Notes under the pieces: model-generated
What the model was told of the DNA's origin: nothing
Seen by the model: the letters and a program-made list of their open reading frames with translations, nothing else
Databases searched by the model: none
Position numbers and translations under genes: made by a program
Shown: positions 10,212 to 18,668 of the stretch, piece after piece
Position numbering within the stretch: the stretch's first letter is position 1
Layout: every line of letters begins with the position of its first letter
Assembly: GCF_009363155.1 (NCBI RefSeq)
Contig: NZ_CP045302.1
Span: 4,665,194-4,729,193 of the forward strand
DNA: 64,000 nucleotides
Direction: 5' to 3'
Source of the DNA: Azotobacter salinestris
GTDB lineage: Bacteria > Pseudomonadota > Gammaproteobacteria > Pseudomonadales > Pseudomonadaceae

Positions 10212-11159
10212 TCAGGCGGCCAGCACCGGCTCGCCGGCGATGGCGCGGGAGGGACGGCCGTCCGGGCCGACGGGGATGTCGCCGACCAGGGTGATGCGAT
10301 AGAGCTGACGGGGCAGATCGGTGGCGTGGATATCCGTCGGCGGCTGGTGGGCGGTGACCCGGTTGTCCCAGAAGGCCAGCGAGCCGGGCCGCCACTTGAA
10401 GCGCACGCTGTATTCGGGACGGATCGCGTGCTCGAAGAGCAGCTCCAGCAACTGTTCGCTCTCGCGCGGGCTGAGGCCGACGATGCGCTTGAGGAAGGCC
10501 GGGCTGACGAACAGCGCCTTCTCGCCGGTCTCCGGATGCACCCGCACCAGCGGGTGTTCGCTGACCAGCGGCCTGGCCGCCAGCGGCTCGCTGAAGCCCG
10601 GCCGCGCCTCGGCGCCCTCCGGCGGGGTGAAGCGGTGCTCGCCGCGCAGGCCATGGACGAAGGCCCGCAAGGTCGGCGACAGGCCATTGTAGGCGGCCAC
10701 CAGGTCGGTCCACTGGGTGTCGCCGCCATAGGGAGGGATGTCCACGCCGCGCAGGATCGCCGCCGCCGGCGGGTTGACCGCGGCGCTCACGTCGGTGTGC
10801 CAGCCGCTCCAGGGGCGCACCAGGCGCTCGTCGGTGAAGCGCGCCTTGAAGCGGTCGCGGCCGACCGAATAGATCTCCGGATAGCCCTCGACATGGCCGA
10901 ATACCGGGTGGCCGACGGTCAGCTCGCCGAACTGTCGGCCGAACGCCACCTGCTGGGCGTGGTCGAGGTGCTGGTCGTGGAAGAACAGCACCTTCCAGCG
11001 CAGCAGGGCGGCGCGGATGGCTTCGCGCTGGGCGGAGGGCAACGGGCGCGACAGGTCGACCCCGTCGATCTGGGCGCCGATGTGCAGGGACAGCGGGGTG
11101 ACGACGATCGCCTCGGCGGCGGGCAGCGCGGCCTGCTGCGAGCGGGCGGAAGACGGCAT
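10212..11159 (-). CDS. TauD-family Fe(II)/2-oxoglutarate dioxygenase
   Basis: 315-aa second member of the taurine/alkyl-sulfate dioxygenase family in this region. Fe ligands are WHTDVSA (His-x-Asp, about residue 119) and the His in DNRVTAHQPPTD (about 270); the 2-oxoglutarate Arg lies in LPRQLYRITLVGD. The segment SEHPLVRVHPETGEKAL is nearly identical to the 5848 gene, so the two are paralogues with probably different substrates. It lies 62 bp downstream of the flavin monooxygenase gene and upstream of the GST gene, so co-expression from the sigma-54 site at 12655-12670 is likely. The exact substrate is unknown. Confidence 0.85.
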   Translation of the reverse strand: MPSSARSQQAALPAAEAIVVTPLSLHIGAQIDGVDLSRPLPSAQREAIRAALLRWKVLFFHDQHLDHAQQVAFGRQFGELTVGHPVFGHVEGYPEIYSVGRDRFKARFTDERLVRPWSGWHTDVSAAVNPPAAAILRGVDIPPYGGDTQWTDLVAAYNGLSPTLRAFVHGLRGEHRFTPPEGAEARPGFSEPLAARPLVSEHPLVRVHPETGEKALFVSPAFLKRIVGLSPRESEQLLELLFEHAIRPEYSVRFKWRPGSLAFWDNRVTAHQPPTDIHATDLPRQLYRITLVGDIPVGPDGRPSRAIAGEPVLAA

Positions 11160-11221
11160 GGGCAACTCCTTGTGCGGATGAAACGCTGGGGCGGGCCGCG
11201 GCGGCCCGCCGGGACGGGGGA

Positions 11222-12583
11222 TCAGCTCGCCGCGCGCTGGTCGCGCCCGGCGGCATGGCGGTTTTCCGGACGGGCCAGGCCCAGGTGCTCGCGCAGGGTG
11301 CTGCCGCGGTACTCCTCGCGGAACAGGCCGCGGCGGCGCAGTTCCGGCACCACCAGCTCGATGAACTCCTCCAGCCCGCCCGGCAGCCAGGGCGCCAGCA
11401 CGTTGAAGCCGTCGGCCGCGCCCTGCTCGAACCAGCTCTGGATCTGATCGGCGATCTGCACCGGGGTGCCCACCACCGTCCAGTGGCCGCGGGCGCCGGC
11501 GATGCGCAGGTAGAGTTCGCGGATGGTCAGGTTCTCGCGGTGCGCCAGCTCGAGCAGCAGGGCCTGGCGGCTCTTGTTCTGGTTGGTGGCCGCCAGCTCG
11601 GGCAGCGGGCCGTCGACATCGAAGCCGGACAGGTCGCTGCCGATCAGCGCGCTGAGCAGGTTGACGCCGACCCGCGGGTCGATCAGCTCCTGCAGCTCGC
11701 GGTACTTGGCCTGGGCTTCGGCCTCGCTGCGGCCGACCACCGGGAAGATCCCCGGGAGGATCTTCAACTCCTCGGGCGCGCGTCCGTACTTGGCCAGGCG
11801 CCCTTTCACGTCGGCGTAGAAGGCCTGGGCGCTTTCCAGGGTCTGGTGCGCGGTGAAGATCGCCTCGGCGCTGCGCGCCGCGATCTCCCTGCCCGGCTCG
11901 GAGGAGCCGGCCTGCACCAGCACCGGGTAGCCCTGCGGCGGGCGCGCCACGTTCAGTGGACCGCGCACCCGGTAGTGCTCGCCCTGGTGGTTCAGCACAT
12001 GCAGCTTGGCCGGATCGAAGAACTGGCCGCTGGCCTTGTCGCGGGCAAAGGCGTCGTCCTCCCAGCTGTCCCACAAACCCTGCGCCACGTCGAGGAACTC
12101 CTCGGCGCGCCGGTAGCGCTCGCCGTGTTCGGGCAGCTCGCTCTGGCTGAAGTTCAGCGCCTCGGCCGGCGCCGAGGAGGTCACCAGGTTCCAGCCGGCG
12201 CGTCCCCTGGAGATCCAGTCCAGCGAGGCGAACTTGCGCGCCAGGTGGTAGGGCTCGTTGTAGGTGGTGCTGACGGTGGCGATCAGGCCGATCCGCTCGG
12301 TCACCGCGGCCAGCGCCGAGAGCAGGGTGAAGGGTTCGAGGCGGGTGCCGCGGGCGGTCAGTGCCAGTTCCTCCAGGCCGCTGCCGCCATTGCCCGCGTT
12401 CACCGCCACCGAGTCGGAGACGAACAGCGCATCGAACTTGGCCGCCTCGGCCAGGCGGGCCACGCGCACGTATTCGCCGAAGTCGTGGTTGGCGTGCTCC
12501 GGCACGTCCGCGCGCCGCCAGGCAGCGATGTGATGGCCGGTCGGCAGGATGAAGGCATTCAGCGCAAGCTGGCGTTTGCTCAT
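11222..12583 (-). CDS. Flavin-dependent monooxygenase, NtaA/SnaA/DszA family
   Basis: 453-aa luciferase-like (two-component, FMNH2-dependent) monooxygenase. The family includes nitrilotriacetate, pristinamycin and dibenzothiophene-sulfone oxygenases; members near sulfur genes usually desulfonate or cleave C-S bonds. Recognisable segments are the N-terminal ALNAFILPTGHHIAAWR, the flavin-site stretch LDWISRGRAGWNLVTS (about residues 129-144) and YPVLVQAGSSEPGRE, plus the C-terminal GTPVQIADQIQSWFEQGAADG. The ATG at 12583 follows a plausible Shine-Dalgarno. It heads the minus-strand operon and is transcribed divergently from an SsuA-like binding protein. No flavin reductase gene is seen nearby, so the reductant partner must be encoded elsewhere. 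Confidence 0.88.
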   Translation of the reverse strand: MSKRQLALNAFILPTGHHIAAWRRADVPEHANHDFGEYVRVARLAEAAKFDALFVSDSVAVNAGNGGSGLEELALTARGTRLEPFTLLSALAAVTERIGLIATVSTTYNEPYHLARKFASLDWISRGRAGWNLVTSSAPAEALNFSQSELPEHGERYRRAEEFLDVAQGLWDSWEDDAFARDKASGQFFDPAKLHVLNHQGEHYRVRGPLNVARPPQGYPVLVQAGSSEPGREIAARSAEAIFTAHQTLESAQAFYADVKGRLAKYGRAPEELKILPGIFPVVGRSEAEAQAKYRELQELIDPRVGVNLLSALIGSDLSGFDVDGPLPELAATNQNKSRQALLLELAHRENLTIRELYLRIAGARGHWTVVGTPVQIADQIQSWFEQGAADGFNVLAPWLPGGLEEFIELVVPELRRRGLFREEYRGSTLREHLGLARPENRHAAGRDQRAAS

Positions 12584-12654
12584 GGCGCATTTCCTTGGCA
12601 GGGAGTCGTGAAGAAGGCTTCCGGATAACGCCGGAAGGTCGCGAGGAGTGCCGA

Positions 12655-12670
12655 GGCAGAATGCATGCCA
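12655..12670 (-). promoter_or_regulatory. Sigma-54 promoter for the monooxygenase operon
   Basis: The minus strand reads TGGCATGCATTCTGCC: GG-N10-GC spacing is exact and two consensus positions differ. It shares the CTGC variant -12 box with the sites at 6887 and 19019. The predicted start is about 60 nt upstream of the ATG at 12583. Confidence 0.62.
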
Positions 12671-12914
12671 GCGTCTTGTCTCTTCGCCGCAGGCCGCGCC
12701 GGCTCTGGGCCGCAGGGAGTCGCCGGCGTTTGCGGCGGGCGCTTCGGCGAAAAAGGCGAACAGGCGCTGGGGGATTTTCAACACTTGGCCGCGGCGGCTG
12801 CGCCGTTTGCAACAGTTGCCGCGGCCGGACAGGGCGCCGATCCGGCCGGTTTCCCCGCGATAACGCCCCGCTGCGCCGCGCCATGCGCGGACCGCGCCCG
12901 GCGCCGCATGCGCC

Positions 12915-12931
12915 TGGGCACAGCGCTTGCT
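12915..12931 (+). promoter_or_regulatory. Sigma-54 promoter for the SsuA-like gene at 12997
   Basis: TGGGCACAGCGCTTGCT has GG-N10-GC (GG at 12917, GC at 12929), a full GCAC and a perfect TTGCT -12 element. Transcription would start near 12943, leaving a leader of roughly 54 nt. Confidence 0.65.
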
Positions 12932-12996
12932 CCGTGGGATTCGGGCAGTCGCCCTGCGCACCGCCAAGTCTTCCAAGCCGAATAAGGAAATCCGCG

Positions 12997-14076
12997 ATGA
13001 AAAAGAACCATCCCTTGGCCTCCCTGCTGCCCGGATTGCTGAGTGCAGCCCTGCTGCTGGCGCCGCTTCCGCTCAGCGCCGCCGAGTCCGTGACCATCCG
13101 CTTCGGCGTCGCCCAGGTCGGCAAGGGCGGCGTGCCCTTTTCCAGCGGCGGGGTGGCCGGTCTCGCCGACCAGCGCAAGGCTATCCAGCAGGAACTGGAG
13201 GGCAGCGACGTGCGGGTGGAGTGGTTCTACTTCAAGGGCGCGGGACCGGCGGTCAACGAGGCGCTGGCCAACCGGCAGCTGGATTTCGCCGTGCAGGGCG
13301 ACCTGCCGGCGGTGGTCGCCAAGGCCGGCGGCCTGGACACCCGGCTGATCACTGCCGACAACCTGCTCACCTCCACCTACCTGGTGGTGCCGGCCGATTC
13401 TCCGGCCAGGAGCCTCGCCGACCTCAAGGGCAAGCGCGTGGCGCTCTTCAAGGGCACCAACCTGCACTTGGCGATCCTGCGCGCGCTGAAGCAGCAGGGC
13501 CTCGGCGAGCGCGACTTCCGCACCCTCAACATGGATTTCGCCACCATGGCCGCCGCGCTGACCTCGAAGAACATCGACGGCGCCTGGTTCGATGCGCGGG
13601 CCTTCGATCTGCAGGCTTCCGGCGTCGGCCGGATTCTCTACGACACCCGCGCCGTCGATCCGCGGCTGACCCGCCAGGGCCATGTGCTGGTACGCGGCGA
13701 GTTCGAGCGCGAGCATCCCGAGCTGGTGCAGAAGGTGGTGACCGCGCTGGTCAAGACCGCGGCCTGGGCCTCGGACCCGGCCAACCGGGAAGCGGTGCTC
13801 GCGCTCTGGGCCAACTCCGGCACACCGGTCGAGGCGCTGCGCGCCGAGCAGGAGGGGCAGTCGTTCCAGCGCCGCTATTCGCCGCTGCTGGACGAGTTCT
13901 TCGTCGAGCGCTACCGCACCACGGTGCAGGAATCCAGGGAGCTCGGCCTGATCCGCGGCGACGTCGACGTGGCCCGGTGGATCGAGCCGAAGTACGTCCA
14001 GGCCGCCATCGAGCAGCTCGACCTGCAGAAGCTGTGGCCGGCCCACGATGCCGGCAACCGCCCCGTCGTCCGCTGA
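12997..14076 (+). CDS. SsuA-like periplasmic substrate-binding protein (aliphatic sulfonate/sulfate-ester type)
   Basis: 359-aa exported protein: signal peptide MKKNHPLASLLPGLLS with predicted cleavage after LSAA. The mature protein is of the NMT1/SsuA periplasmic fold, with VTIRFGVAQVGKGG, the domain-closing KGAGPAVNEALANRQLD, QGDLPAVVAKAGG and LADLKGKRVALFKGTN. It is a close paralogue of the product at 19100, sharing long identical stretches. No permease or ATPase gene accompanies it, so it probably feeds the importer encoded at 21389-23881, or extends its substrate range. The start ATG 12997 follows AATAAGGAAATCCGCG. Confidence 0.88.
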   Translation: MKKNHPLASLLPGLLSAALLLAPLPLSAAESVTIRFGVAQVGKGGVPFSSGGVAGLADQRKAIQQELEGSDVRVEWFYFKGAGPAVNEALANRQLDFAVQGDLPAVVAKAGGLDTRLITADNLLTSTYLVVPADSPARSLADLKGKRVALFKGTNLHLAILRALKQQGLGERDFRTLNMDFATMAAALTSKNIDGAWFDARAFDLQASGVGRILYDTRAVDPRLTRQGHVLVRGEFEREHPELVQKVVTALVKTAAWASDPANREAVLALWANSGTPVEALRAEQEGQSFQRRYSPLLDEFFVERYRTTVQESRELGLIRGDVDVARWIEPKYVQAAIEQLDLQKLWPAHDAGNRPVVR

Positions 14077-14288
14077 GCCCCGTTCCGGCGAGGACGGCCG
14101 TGCCTTCGCCGGCTTCCGGCGGCTTCGGGACCGGACGCCGGCGAATGATCGTCCCCATCCCGCCGCCGATGCAGCGCAATGACCATGGGCCGCGCCGAAT
14201 GCGCCTATGGTTAATGGCGCGAGCGCTCTGTCTCCAGCATTGGCAATGCGCCATGGCCGAGTCATATGCCTGCGGGCGGGAGAGCGAG

Positions 14289-14960
14289 ATGACTTTCATT
14301 GCGACAGTCAGCATGGGGGATTGCACGATACTGGCCGCCGATCGCGCGACCTTCTATGTCGGTGCCGGCATTTCCATTCCGTCGGCGCATCTGGAGCGGA
14401 AGATCGCCGGGAACCGGCATGGCTATATCACGGCCGCCGGCTTCGTCGAGCTCATCCGGCCGGTGAAGGAGCGCTTCGTGGCGGAAGCGCCCGGGAGCCT
14501 GGAGGCGGTGATGCGGCTCATCGCGGACGAGCAGGAGCGCTTCAGGCGGCGGAATTATTTGAAGGCGGTGGTCGAGTCCCGGGTGAAAAGCTGCTCATGG
14601 ACGCTAACCCTTGCCGACGGAGAAAAATCCGTCCTGGCGGCCGTATACGATTATGCGGGCGATGGATTGCTCGCCCTTGCCAAGGGGCATTCGATATTCA
14701 ACTACCCGTCCGATGTGGCCGAGCATGAAAAACGGCATGTCGAATCCATGGCGGCCGAATTCAGCTTCGGATGCAGGGGTGAAGGCGCATCTCTTCAGGA
14801 TATTCGCCATAACATGTCCCAGATCCTGTCGATTGCCGGATACCTGAGAGGACGTGGTCGCTGTCTGACGTCCCAGATCGACTTTGCCGTGCATGCCGTC
14901 GGCTGGCGGAGGGAAGTCGACTCCGGCCAGTTTCTGGAAAAAGGCCTGTCGTTGCGCTGA
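14289..14960 (+). CDS. Orphan proteasome/HslV-like Ntn hydrolase (putative)
   Basis: The 223-aa product has no obvious relative among its neighbours. The N-terminus, MTFIATVSMGDCTILAADRA, looks like a self-compartmentalising protease subunit. After Met removal Thr is residue 1, Asp falls at 17 in the ILAADRA strand, as proteasome Asp17, and Lys is at 37 (ERKI), near proteasome Lys33. A GYITAAGF turn follows, where proteasome subunits carry a Gly-rich loop. HslV proteins start in the same way. No HslU, Mpa or other ATPase gene is next to it. Codon choice is less GC-rich than in its neighbours. Function is unproven; a non-proteolytic Ntn amidohydrolase is the main alternative. Confidence 0.6.
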   Translation: MTFIATVSMGDCTILAADRATFYVGAGISIPSAHLERKIAGNRHGYITAAGFVELIRPVKERFVAEAPGSLEAVMRLIADEQERFRRRNYLKAVVESRVKSCSWTLTLADGEKSVLAAVYDYAGDGLLALAKGHSIFNYPSDVAEHEKRHVESMAAEFSFGCRGEGASLQDIRHNMSQILSIAGYLRGRGRCLTSQIDFAVHAVGWRREVDSGQFLEKGLSLR

Positions 14961-14989
14961 GCGAACGCTTCGTGCCCGGATAGCGAGGC

Positions 14990-15012
14990 TGCAAGGCACG
15001 ACAGGCCTTGCA
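14990..15012. terminator. Hairpin between convergent genes
   Basis: An inverted repeat TGCAAGGC (14990-14997) / GCCTTGCA (15005-15012) with a 7-nt loop lies between the stops of the convergent Ntn-hydrolase and porin genes. No long T tract follows on either strand, so strength is uncertain. Confidence 0.45.
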
Positions 15013-15022
15013 AGCGGCGCGG

Positions 15023-16291
15023 TCAGAACAGCGAGAGCGGGTACTGGACGATCAGCCGGTTGTCGTCGAACTTGTTGTTGGCTCCCCAGTCGCGGCGGAT
15101 GGTCGAATTTCGCCAGCGCAGGCTCAGGGCCTTCAGCGGGCCGCTCTGCACCACGTAGCTGAGCTGGGTCTCGCGGTTCCATTCCTCGCCGTCGTCGATG
15201 GCGCCGGCGTGCACGTTGGTGCCCTTGATATAGCGGGTCATCAGGGTCAGCCCGGGAATGCCGAGGGCGGCGAAGTCGTAGTCGTAGCGCACCTGCCAGG
15301 AGCGCTCGCGGGCGTTGTCGAAGCTGCCGTTGTAGCTGTCGTTGGCCGCCGTGCCGCCGCTGGTGCCGTTGACCCGCAGCCACTTGTCGTCGCCCGTGAC
15401 CCGCTGCAGGCCGAGGTAGAAGACGTGCGCGCCATGCTTGAGGGAGAACAGCCCGGAGAGCAGCGTGTTGTCGAGCTCGCCGGCCTGGGCGCTGCCGTCC
15501 TCCTCGCCGTCGAAGTAGCCGATATTGGCGCCGAGCGCCCAGTCCTTGCCCAGCGGCTGGGTGTGGGTGAGCTGGAAGTAGCGCTGCTTGTAGATGTCCT
15601 CCAGCTGGCCGAACCAGGCGCCGACCAGCGTGCGGTTGTCGTTGAAGGCGTATTCGGCGCCGGCGAAGCTGAAGCGGTCGGAGGTGACGCTGGAATTGCC
15701 GACCCAGCTCATGTCATTGAGGCTGCTGTCGTCGCGCGGGCTGTTGCCGCGAAAGCGTCCGCCGTAGACCGTCAGGTTCCTGATCTCCTTCGAGGTGAGC
15801 ATGCCGCCCTGGAAGGTCTGCGGCAGCGAGCGGCCGTCGTCGGAACGCAGGATCGGCAGCGCCGGCGACCACTCGCCGGCCTTCGCCTCGGTTTTCGAGA
15901 AGCGCAGCTTGCCGGCCACCGCCAGACGGCCGAACTGGTCGGCCGGGTCGCCGTCCTTGCCGACTGGCAAGAGTTGGGTGCCGCCGGTGCCCTGGCCGCC
16001 GTCGAGCTTGACCGACCAGAGGCCGAGCACGTCGAGGCCGAAGCCGACCGGACCTTCGGTGTAGCCGGACTGCAGGTCGAGGATGAAGCTCTGGGTCCAT
16101 TCCTCGGCCTTGCTGCGGGTGGCGCCGTCGTCGACGAAGTTGCGGTGGATGTAGAAGTTGCGCAGGGTCAGGGTGCCCTTGGCGTCGTCGACGAAGGCCG
16201 CCTGGGCAGTGGGCAGGAAGCCCGCCAGAAGCAGGGGCAGAACAAGCGTACGGGGGCAATCCAGCAGCGAGGGTCTATTGCTGTTTTTCAT
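15023..16291 (-). CDS. OprD-family outer membrane porin
   Basis: 422-aa substrate-specific porin of the OprD family, an 18-strand beta-barrel for small carboxylates or amino acids. A signal peptide ends at PTAQA, followed by the family opening AFVDDAKGTLTLRNFYIHRNF. Typical inner segments are EEWTQSFILDLQSGYTEG, GGRFRGNSPRD and, near the end, RYDYDFAALGIPGLTLMTRY. The terminal NRLIVQYPLSLF ends in Phe, as outer-membrane proteins do. It lies 212 bp downstream of gntT on the same strand, so it may admit gluconate or a related sugar acid (inference). A second OprD-like gene lies at 23998. Confidence 0.9.
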   Translation of the reverse strand: MKNSNRPSLLDCPRTLVLPLLLAGFLPTAQAAFVDDAKGTLTLRNFYIHRNFVDDGATRSKAEEWTQSFILDLQSGYTEGPVGFGLDVLGLWSVKLDGGQGTGGTQLLPVGKDGDPADQFGRLAVAGKLRFSKTEAKAGEWSPALPILRSDDGRSLPQTFQGGMLTSKEIRNLTVYGGRFRGNSPRDDSSLNDMSWVGNSSVTSDRFSFAGAEYAFNDNRTLVGAWFGQLEDIYKQRYFQLTHTQPLGKDWALGANIGYFDGEEDGSAQAGELDNTLLSGLFSLKHGAHVFYLGLQRVTGDDKWLRVNGTSGGTAANDSYNGSFDNARERSWQVRYDYDFAALGIPGLTLMTRYIKGTNVHAGAIDDGEEWNRETQLSYVVQSGPLKALSLRWRNSTIRRDWGANNKFDDNRLIVQYPLSLF

Positions 16292-16503
16292 TATTGTTGT
16301 CCTGGCAATCGATAAAGATCGGGCGGCATCCGACGCCGCCGCCATGGGGTGAAAGGGGGGGTATCGGTCGCTGCCGGCACTGGCCGGCCGGAGCGAACCG
16401 CTTGGGGGAGTTGTCTTGGGGTTGACAGCCGACCGGCGTGGCGACCGTGGCGGGACTGGCGATCCCGACTCGCCGAGCGAGCCGGGATCGCCTCCCCGCC
16501 CGC

Positions 16504-17856
16504 TCAGACCACCAGCGAGAGCAGCAGGATAAACACCAGGCCGACCACGGAGAGCAGGGTCTCCATCGCGGTCCAGGTCTTGAAGGTTTCGCTGACGCTC
16601 ATGTTGAAGTACTGCTTGACCATCCAGAAGCCGGCGTCGTTGACGTGCGAGAGGATCAGCGAGCCGGCCCCGGTGGCGAGCACCAGCAGCTCCCGGTTGA
16701 CCCCCGGCATCATCTCGATCACCGGCACCACGATGCCGGCGCCAGTGATGGTGGCGACCGTGGCCGAGCCGGTGGCGATGCGGATCAGCGCGGCGACCAG
16801 CCAGGCCAGCAGGATCGGCGAGACCTGGGCGTTCACCGCCATCTGGCCGATCACGTTGCCCACTCCGCTGGTCACCAGCATCTGTTTGAAGCCGCCGCCG
16901 GCGCCGATGATCATGACGATGGCGGCGGTCGGCGCCAGGCTCTCCTCGAGCAGCTTGAACACCCGCTTGGGCGCGAAGCCGCGGGCGTAGCCGAAGGTGT
17001 ACAGCGACAGCAGCAGGGCCAGCAGCAGGGCGCTGATCGGGTGGCCGATCAGGTCCATCCAGGCGCGGACGATGTGCCCCTCGGCCAGGGCCACGTCGGC
17101 GAAGGTCTTCAGCAGCATCAGGAACACCGGCAGCAGCACGGTGACCAGGGTCACGGAAAAGCTCGGCAGGTTGCCGGCCTCGGACTCGTGGGCGAGCTGC
17201 TCCATCAGCTCGGGCGAGGGGGTGCCGGGCACCCGGCGGGCGATGAAGGAGGCGAACAGCGGGCCGGCGATGATGGCGGTCGGCAGGGCGACGATCAGGC
17301 CGTAGAGGATGGTCTTGCCGATGTCGGCGCCGAACACGCCGATGGCCAGCAGCGGGCCGGGGTGCGGCGGCACCAGGCCGTGGACCGCGGAGAGGCCGGC
17401 GAGCAGGGGGATGCCGATCCGGATCAGCGAGACCCCGGTGCGCCGGGCGACGATGAACACCAGGGGGATCAGCAGGACGAAGCCGATCTCGAAGAACAGC
17501 GGGATGCCGACCAGGAAGGCGGCGAACATCATCGACCACTGCACGCGTTCCTTGCCGAAGGCCTGGATCAGGGTGCGGGCGATCTGATCGGCGCCGCCGG
17601 ACTCGGCCATCATCTTGCCGAGCATGGTGCCCAGGGCGAGGATGATGCCGACGAAGCCGAGGACGCCGCCGAAGCCGTCCTGGAAGGCCTTGATGACCTG
17701 GTCCACCGGCATGCCGGAGGTCAGGCCGAGGAACAGGGCGGAGATGATCAGGGCGAGGAAGGGGTGCAGCTTGAAGCGGGTGATCAGGACGATCAGGCCG
17801 ACGATGGCGATCAGCGCATCGAGCAGCAGCAGGGTGGTGTGGGACAGGCCCGGCAT
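16504..17856 (-). CDS. gntT: Gluconate:H+ symporter, GntP family
   Basis: 450-aa inner-membrane carrier that imports gluconate. It has the family length and about 12-14 hydrophobic segments. Recognisable stretches are the N-terminal ALIAIVGLIVLITRFKLHPF, LVPPHPGPLLAIGVFGAD and GAGGGFKQMLVTSGVG, and near the end HVNDAGFWMVKQYFNMSVSE, all characteristic of GntP permeases. It follows gntK after 83 bp, and a GntR-type operator (17898-17913) lies in that gap, so it can be controlled separately from gntK. Confidence 0.93.
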   Translation of the reverse strand: MPGLSHTTLLLLDALIAIVGLIVLITRFKLHPFLALIISALFLGLTSGMPVDQVIKAFQDGFGGVLGFVGIILALGTMLGKMMAESGGADQIARTLIQAFGKERVQWSMMFAAFLVGIPLFFEIGFVLLIPLVFIVARRTGVSLIRIGIPLLAGLSAVHGLVPPHPGPLLAIGVFGADIGKTILYGLIVALPTAIIAGPLFASFIARRVPGTPSPELMEQLAHESEAGNLPSFSVTLVTVLLPVFLMLLKTFADVALAEGHIVRAWMDLIGHPISALLLALLLSLYTFGYARGFAPKRVFKLLEESLAPTAAIVMIIGAGGGFKQMLVTSGVGNVIGQMAVNAQVSPILLAWLVAALIRIATGSATVATITGAGIVVPVIEMMPGVNRELLVLATGAGSLILSHVNDAGFWMVKQYFNMSVSETFKTWTAMETLLSVVGLVFILLLSLVV

Positions 17857-17897
17857 GGGAGTTCTCCTATTTGTCGTTGTTTTGGATGGAGCAATAC

Positions 17898-17913
17898 GAG
17901 ACAGCGCTATCTT
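17898..17913. promoter_or_regulatory. GntR-type operator upstream of gntT
   Basis: GAGACAGCGCTATCTT: on the minus strand it contains AAGATAGCGCT, fitting the Pseudomonas GntR pattern AAG-N-TAGCGCT. It is 41 bp before the gntT start and is the first of three near-identical copies. Confidence 0.75.
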
Positions 17914-17939
17914 TGCGGATTAAAAAAATATGGCCTTGA

Positions 17940-18464
17940 TCAGTCCGGCCGATGCCGGCGCCACCAGTCAGCGGCGGCCGTGGCCAGTTGCCGTATGTCT
18001 TCGCGCGCGGCGTCCAGGACCAGGGTCAGGGGTTCGCCCTGCGGCGGCTCGAGGGTGGCGAACTGGCTGTCGATCATGCTGGCCGGCATGAAGTGGCCGG
18101 GGCGCTCGGCGACCCGGCGGGCGGCGACGGCGGGGCTCAGTTCGAGGTACACGAAGCCGAGCCCGGGCACGGCGCTGCGCAGGCGTTCCCGGTAGCTGCG
18201 CTTGAGCGCCGAGCAGGACAGCACCGGACGCCGTCCGGCGGCGATGGCGTGGCGCAGCTCGTCGCACAGGATGCCGAGCCAGCCGTCGCGGTCCTCGTCG
18301 GTCAGCGGGATGCCGGCGCTCATCTTGCGGATGTTTTCCGGTGGGTGGAAGGCGTCGCCCTCGATGGGCATGGCGCCGTTGAACTGGCAGAGCGCATGGC
18401 CGACGCTGGACTTGCCGCAGCCGGCGACGCCCATGATCACCAGGGCATGGATGGGTGGAAGCAT
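17940..18464 (-). CDS. gntK: Gluconokinase
   Basis: 174-aa kinase that phosphorylates gluconate to 6-phosphogluconate for the Entner-Doudoroff pathway. The P-loop is MGVAGCGKSSVG (about residues 11-22), followed by the substrate region IEGDAFHPPENIRKMSAGIPL, then DRDGWL, CSALKRSYRE and the lid-side PGHFMPASMIDSQFATLE. These are all hallmark stretches of GntK. It is upstream of gntT on the same strand and is preceded by two GntR operators (18481-18496 and 18629-18644). No gntR repressor gene is present in the window. Confidence 0.95.
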   Translation of the reverse strand: MLPPIHALVIMGVAGCGKSSVGHALCQFNGAMPIEGDAFHPPENIRKMSAGIPLTDEDRDGWLGILCDELRHAIAAGRRPVLSCSALKRSYRERLRSAVPGLGFVYLELSPAVAARRVAERPGHFMPASMIDSQFATLEPPQGEPLTLVLDAAREDIRQLATAAADWWRRHRPD

Positions 18465-18480
18465 AAGGCACCTCAGCAGA

Positions 18481-18496
18481 AAGACAGCGCTATCTT
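18481..18496. promoter_or_regulatory. GntR-type operator next to the gntK start
   Basis: AAGACAGCGCTATCTT is an almost perfect palindrome centred on AGCGCT, 17 bp before the gntK ATG. Read on the minus strand, AAGATA within it is preceded at 17 bp by TTGCGA, so it may also overlap a -10 box. Confidence 0.75.
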
Positions 18497-18628
18497 TGAG
18501 AAATTGAGAAAAGTCGCAAGATAAAACCGTTACCGCTTTGTTGTCGTTAACATTGGGTGGGCCGGATTTAGCGGTCTACAGGCAATGACGCTGCACTTCA
18601 AGAGTACATGAGTCCTGCAAACGCCCTA

Positions 18629-18644
18629 AAGACAGCGCTATCTT
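18629..18644. promoter_or_regulatory. Distal GntR-type operator
   Basis: AAGACAGCGCTATCTT, identical to the copy at 18481, lies about 165 bp upstream of gntK and overlaps the -10 box of a strong-looking minus-strand promoter. Paired operators 148 bp apart could allow looping. Confidence 0.72.
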
Positions 18645-18668
18645 AGGATTGGTCTTTTCGTTTGACAA
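18640..18668 (-). promoter_or_regulatory. Sigma-70 promoter candidate for gntK
   Basis: The minus strand has TTGTCA (18668-18663), a 17-bp spacer and TAAGAT (18645-18640). The -10 box lies inside the distal GntR operator, which would give simple repression. Confidence 0.55.

Larger units (their letters stand above)
12584..12996. other. Divergent intergenic region with two opposed sigma-54 sites
   Basis: No convincing gene is seen in this 413 bp. It carries a minus-strand sigma-54 site near one end (12655-12670) and a plus-strand one near the other (12915-12931). The stretch between them could hold shared activator sites; one short perfect palindrome, GCAACAGTTGC, lies at 12809-12819. Confidence 0.6.

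Noticed and set aside
16438-18195. 585-codon plus-strand frame rich in Asp, Gly and Gln over gntT/gntK
   Set aside because: It lies antisense to two clear genes with full family motifs; its acidic repeats come from reverse reading of hydrophobic codons.
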